Shown piece by piece: positions 41,780 to 44,252 of a DNA stretch of 44,252 nt. Source of the DNA: Mycobacterium sp. 1465703.0 (lineage in GTDB: Bacteria; Actinomycetota; Actinomycetes; Mycobacteriales; Mycobacteriaceae); the NCBI RefSeq assembly GCF_001672975.1, contig NZ_LZKU01000114.1, positions 1-44,252 on the forward strand, given 5' to 3'. The notes beneath the pieces are model-generated. The model worked only from the letters and a program-made list of their open reading frames with translations. It was not told where the DNA came from and ran no database searches. A program made the translations under genes and the position numbers. How positions within the stretch are numbered: the stretch's first letter is position 1; every line of letters begins with the position of its first letter.

Positions 41780-42529
41780 ATGGGATCGGCGGCGACTCTT
41801 GTTCAAGTGACCGACACGGTGTACCTCGCCCAGGGCGAAGCCGTTAACTGGACGCTGGTGGTCGACGGCACCGGCGTGCTGCTCATCGACGCCGGATATC
41901 CGGGGGACCGCGAGGATGTGCTGTCGTCGCTGCGGGAGCTGGGTTACGGCCCCGGCGACGTGCGCGCCATCCTGCTGACGCACGCCCACATCGACCACCT
42001 GGGTTCGGCGATCTGGTTCGCCAACGAGTACGGCACCGACGTGTACTGCCATGCCGAGGAGGTGGGCCACGCCAAGCGCGAGTACCTGGAGCAGGCATCG
42101 GTTTTCGATGTGGCCCTGCGCTTTTGGCGGCCGCGCTGGGCGGCGTGGGGCCTGCACGTGCTGCGCAGCGGCGGCCTGATCCGCGACGGTATCCCGTCCA
42201 CCCGGCCGCTGACCGCCGACGTTGCCGCCGGGCTACCCGGTCACCCGAGCGCGGTGTTCACCCCCGGACATACCAGCGGGCACTGCTCATATGTGGTCGA
42301 CGGTGTGCTGGTCAGCGGCGACGCGCTGATCACCGGGCATCCACTGCTGCGCCGTGGCGGGCCGCAGTTGCTGCCGGCGGTGTTCAGCCACAGCCAGCAG
42401 AATTCGCTGCGCAGCCTGGATGCGCTGGCCCTGCTCGACACCGAGATCCTGCTGCCCGGCCACGGCGCCGTGTGGCGCGGCCCGATCCGGGAAGCAACCG
42501 CGCGGGCGATCTCCTTGGCTAGCGGGTAG
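41780..42529 (+). CDS. Metallo-beta-lactamase-fold hydrolase
   Basis: 249 residues. The zinc-binding motif THAHIDHLG (HxHxDH) is at about residues 73-81, followed by GHTSGHCSYVV (third His), SGDALITGHP (bridging Asp) and LPGHGAVWRGP (last His). Together these give two metal sites. The fold covers hydrolases of many substrates (glyoxalase II, lactonases, beta-lactamases); which one is not evident. It resembles M. tuberculosis Rv0406c in position, divergent from fgd1. No signal peptide. ATG 41780 lies 21 bp after the repeat array; a TACACT -10-like box stands at 41766-41771, so the mRNA may be nearly leaderless. Confidence 0.92.
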   Translation: MGSAATLVQVTDTVYLAQGEAVNWTLVVDGTGVLLIDAGYPGDREDVLSSLRELGYGPGDVRAILLTHAHIDHLGSAIWFANEYGTDVYCHAEEVGHAKREYLEQASVFDVALRFWRPRWAAWGLHVLRSGGLIRDGIPSTRPLTADVAAGLPGHPSAVFTPGHTSGHCSYVVDGVLVSGDALITGHPLLRRGGPQLLPAVFSHSQQNSLRSLDALALLDTEILLPGHGAVWRGPIREATARAISLASG

Positions 42530-42669
42530 TCTCAACCGAAATCAGTGCCACATCAACCACATTGGCAACGCGTAGGCTCCTATTGTGTGACTCTCAAACG
42601 TGTTAGCACATCCGCTAGCTGACGTGAGAGGCCGCATCGTCGCGAAGCGCGAAGCCAACGGCGGTTAAA

Positions 42670-43170
42670 TCACACCAGCCACTTCTCGAAGGCTATCGGA
42701 ATAAACGGCCCCCAGGACGGCAGCGGATCCGGCGGGACCCGGACATATCCCGTCGCGTCGTAGAGGGCCTCGGCCTCGGGCTGCCGATTGCCGGTGATCA
42801 GGTAGAGCCGCCGGTAGCCACGCGCCAGGGTTTCGGCCTCCAGCGCGGCCAGCAGCGCCCGGGCGTAACCGCGACGCCGATGAGCGCCGTGGGTCCAGAT
42901 CCGCTTGAGCTCGGCGGTGTCGGCGTCGTAGCGGCGAAACGCCCCGCCGGTCACCGGCACGCCGTCCACCACACCGATCAGCAGTCCGCCGTCCGGCGCC
43001 GCCAACTCGGCCGCGGGTACGGGCAGCCAAGTCAGGTGGGTGCTCGGTGTGCCGCCGTATCGCTGCGCATACTCGACGGCCAGCTCGGCCAGCAGCGGTT
43101 GGGCCAGCGGATCGTCGTGAGTCGCCGACACGAACCGCAGTTCACCGGGTGGCGGGCTTGATTGCGGCAT
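42670..43170 (-). CDS. GNAT-family N-acetyltransferase
   Basis: 166 residues from ATG 43170, a compact GNAT domain. The acetyl-CoA-binding motif A is RRRGYARALLAALEAETLAR (RxxGxA-type), preceded by the strand AELKRIWTHGAHR and followed by LYLITGNRQPEAEALYDATG. The N-terminal half carries TWLPVPAAELAAPDGGLLIG. The acceptor is unknown. GTG 43179 is in frame (three more residues). The methyltransferase stop is only 9 bp upstream on the same strand, so it is probably third in the DUF3054-methyltransferase-GNAT operon. The 140-bp stretch between this gene and the plus-strand metallo-hydrolase holds no gene. Confidence 0.9.
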   Translation of the reverse strand: MPQSSPPPGELRFVSATHDDPLAQPLLAELAVEYAQRYGGTPSTHLTWLPVPAAELAAPDGGLLIGVVDGVPVTGGAFRRYDADTAELKRIWTHGAHRRRGYARALLAALEAETLARGYRRLYLITGNRQPEAEALYDATGYVRVPPDPLPSWGPFIPIAFEKWLV

Positions 43171-43179
43171 CACCAACAC

Positions 43180-44061
43180 TCAAACGCGTGTCGCGGTGAC
43201 GTATTCCGGAATGAACTCCGAGTCGCCCGGCCCGCTCCGTCGCCGCCTGCCCAGCCCCATCGCACCCAGTAGCTCGGTGATGCTGCGCCCAGCAGTTTTC
43301 CAGCCGTTCGACGCCAAATACTCTGGTACATAATGGTATTCACCGGGGTAGGTCAGGCTGGCCAGATCGACGTCCAGTCCGCGCTGCCGCCAGCCGTCGA
43401 CGAAGGCGCGCTCGGCCCCGAGCTGCAACGGATTCCAGGTGGGCATGTGATCGGCGGTGAACCGGCTGCCCGGTGCGCTCGCGGTGGTGACGCCGTGCAG
43501 CAATTGATTCTGCTCGTCGGGCGGTAGATACCCGACCAGCAATTGTTCGGCCACCCAGACGGTGGGCTGGGTGGCGTCGAATCCGACCCGGCGCAGCGCC
43601 GCCGGCCAATCCTGGCGCAGGTCAATGCCGACCGCACACCGGTGGGTGGCCAATTCGGCGTCCAGCCCGCCCAGCACTTCGGACTTGAAATCGAGCACCT
43701 GAGGCTGATCGATCTCGTAGACCGTGGTCCCCCGCGGCCACCACAGCCGGTAGGGCCGAGTGTCCAGACCCGACGCCAGGATCACCACCTGCCGAATGCC
43801 CGCGCGGGCCGCGTCGGCAAGAAACTCGTCCACGAACCGCGTATGCGCTGCGAGTGCATCCATCAGCGCGGTCATCGCCGGGTCGTCGCCGTCGTCGGCC
43901 GCGAACACGTGATCCTGGATCGCCCGGGTGAGGTAGTCGATTCCGACGGCGGACAGCAGCGGCTCGGCGAACGGATCGTGGAGCAACCCCTTGTTGGTGG
44001 CCACCGCCCGCGCGGCCGCACCGAAGGTCGCGGTCACCGCAACATCGGCCGTGTGCGCCAT
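43180..44061 (-). CDS. SAM-dependent methyltransferase, UPF0677/LCMT-like
   Basis: 293 residues from ATG 44061. This is the mycobacterial UPF0677 family, related to leucine carboxyl methyltransferases: DPFAEPLLSAVG, then motif I VVILASGLDTRPYRLWWPRG (SAM-binding LASGLDTR), TTVYEIDQPQVLDFKSEVLG (acidic ribose ligand), AVGIDLRQDWPAALRRVGFD and VWVAEQLLVGYLPPDEQNQL (post-motif). Substrates are unknown; mycobacteria hold many paralogs. A start at 44235 is rejected as it runs antisense-like through the DUF3054 frame. It starts 7 bp after the DUF3054 stop, so they are co-transcribed, and is followed at 9 bp by the GNAT gene. Confidence 0.92.
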   Translation of the reverse strand: MAHTADVAVTATFGAAARAVATNKGLLHDPFAEPLLSAVGIDYLTRAIQDHVFAADDGDDPAMTALMDALAAHTRFVDEFLADAARAGIRQVVILASGLDTRPYRLWWPRGTTVYEIDQPQVLDFKSEVLGGLDAELATHRCAVGIDLRQDWPAALRRVGFDATQPTVWVAEQLLVGYLPPDEQNQLLHGVTTASAPGSRFTADHMPTWNPLQLGAERAFVDGWRQRGLDVDLASLTYPGEYHYVPEYLASNGWKTAGRSITELLGAMGLGRRRRSGPGDSEFIPEYVTATRV

Positions 44062-44068
44062 GGTCGTT

Positions 44069-44252
44069 TCAGACGCCGGAGCGACGCCGGAGGGCCACCC
44101 CGGCGGCCACCCGCCAGCCGAGCAACAACAGCGCGGTGACCGTGGTCGCCACCACCACGAAGCTTGCCGCCACGCCCGCTGAGGACGCCTTGCGCAGCAG
44201 CATGCCGACCACCACGGTGGACAGCCACACGACAACCCCGGTGGGCACCACG
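44069..44252 (-). CDS. DUF3054 membrane protein, C-terminal fragment
   Basis: About 60 C-terminal residues; the 5' part lies beyond the window edge. PTGVVVWLSTVVVGMLLRKA, then SFVVVATTVTALLLLGWRVA, form two hydrophobic helices joined by a short loop as in the DUF3054 family of small (about 120 residues) integral membrane proteins. The segment WLxTxxVGMLLR followed by SFVVVAT is distinctive. The function of the family is unknown. It lies 7 bp before the methyltransferase start on the same strand. Confidence 0.8.
   Translation of the reverse strand, partial: VVPTGVVVWLSTVVVGMLLRKASSAGVAASFVVVATTVTALLLLGWRVAAGVALRRRSGV

Overview
This is a GC-rich (roughly two-thirds G+C) mycobacterial chromosome segment. 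The gene order matches, in reverse orientation, the Mycobacterium tuberculosis Rv0436c-Rv0406c neighbourhood as I remember it: pssA, Cdc48-like AAA ATPase, LON-domain protein, YbdK-type ligase, sodC, virR, def, xthA, thiC/thiD, lpqM/lpqL, thiG/S/O, thiE, mutT3, glnX/glnH/pknG, ackA/pta, fgd1, metallo-beta-lactamase-fold protein. F420-dependent enzymes, the PknG system, many lipoproteins and GTG starts agree with this. The extra genes, the missing ctpH and the repeats suggest a non-tuberculous mycobacterium. The species cannot be read from the sequence alone.

Layout. 1-2720: end of pssA, overlapped by a two-domain AAA ATPase. 2694-6555: an accessory block with two TetR regulators, an SRPBCC/DUF2867-like protein, an enoyl-CoA hydratase and an F420-type oxidoreductase. 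6634-9959: LON-domain protein, YbdK ligase, sodC, virR and a DUF3263 protein, all on the minus strand. 10161-12531: def, a GNAT and xthA in a tight plus-strand operon. 12668-15191: two small membrane-type proteins that flank ctpH in M. tuberculosis (ctpH itself is absent), then a minus-strand signalling island: PAS-ANTAR regulator, STAS protein and a truncated PAS/phosphatase remnant.

15236-19813: a TPP riboswitch and thiC-thiD-hydrolase operon, then MarR and a second F420-type oxidoreductase. 19824-25861: lipoprotein peptidase lpqM, a cupin, a coding-like remnant, a tandem pair of LpqL-type M28 aminopeptidases and two small membrane proteins. 26197-27340: a tandem pair of secreted four-cysteine proteins. 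27344-30946: thiO-thiS-thiG plus an SGNH hydrolase under a second TPP riboswitch, with thiE divergent. 30918-36272: mutT3 and the glnX-glnH-pknG operon.

36316-37179: a frameshifted DUF559-type pseudogene. 37253-41518: ackA, pta and fgd1. 41531-41758: a 55-bp MIRU/VNTR-like tandem array between the divergent fgd1 and metallo-hydrolase genes. 42670-44252: a GNAT, a UPF0677-type methyltransferase and the end of a DUF3054 membrane protein.

Functional links. Thiamine synthesis is split into two riboswitch-controlled operons on opposite strands, which together with thiE cover the pyrimidine, thiazole and coupling steps. GlnX-GlnH-PknG form an amino-acid sensing pathway from cell surface to cytoplasmic kinase. 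AckA and Pta interconvert acetyl-CoA and acetate. Fgd1 makes the reduced F420 that the two luciferase-like oxidoreductases may use. The strongest departures from the usual arrangement are the 13-15 kb signalling island with a decayed phosphatase, the duplicated lpqL, the duplicated secreted four-Cys genes, the VNTR in a divergent promoter region, and several gene remnants. No tRNA, rRNA, CRISPR array or intact insertion sequence was seen.
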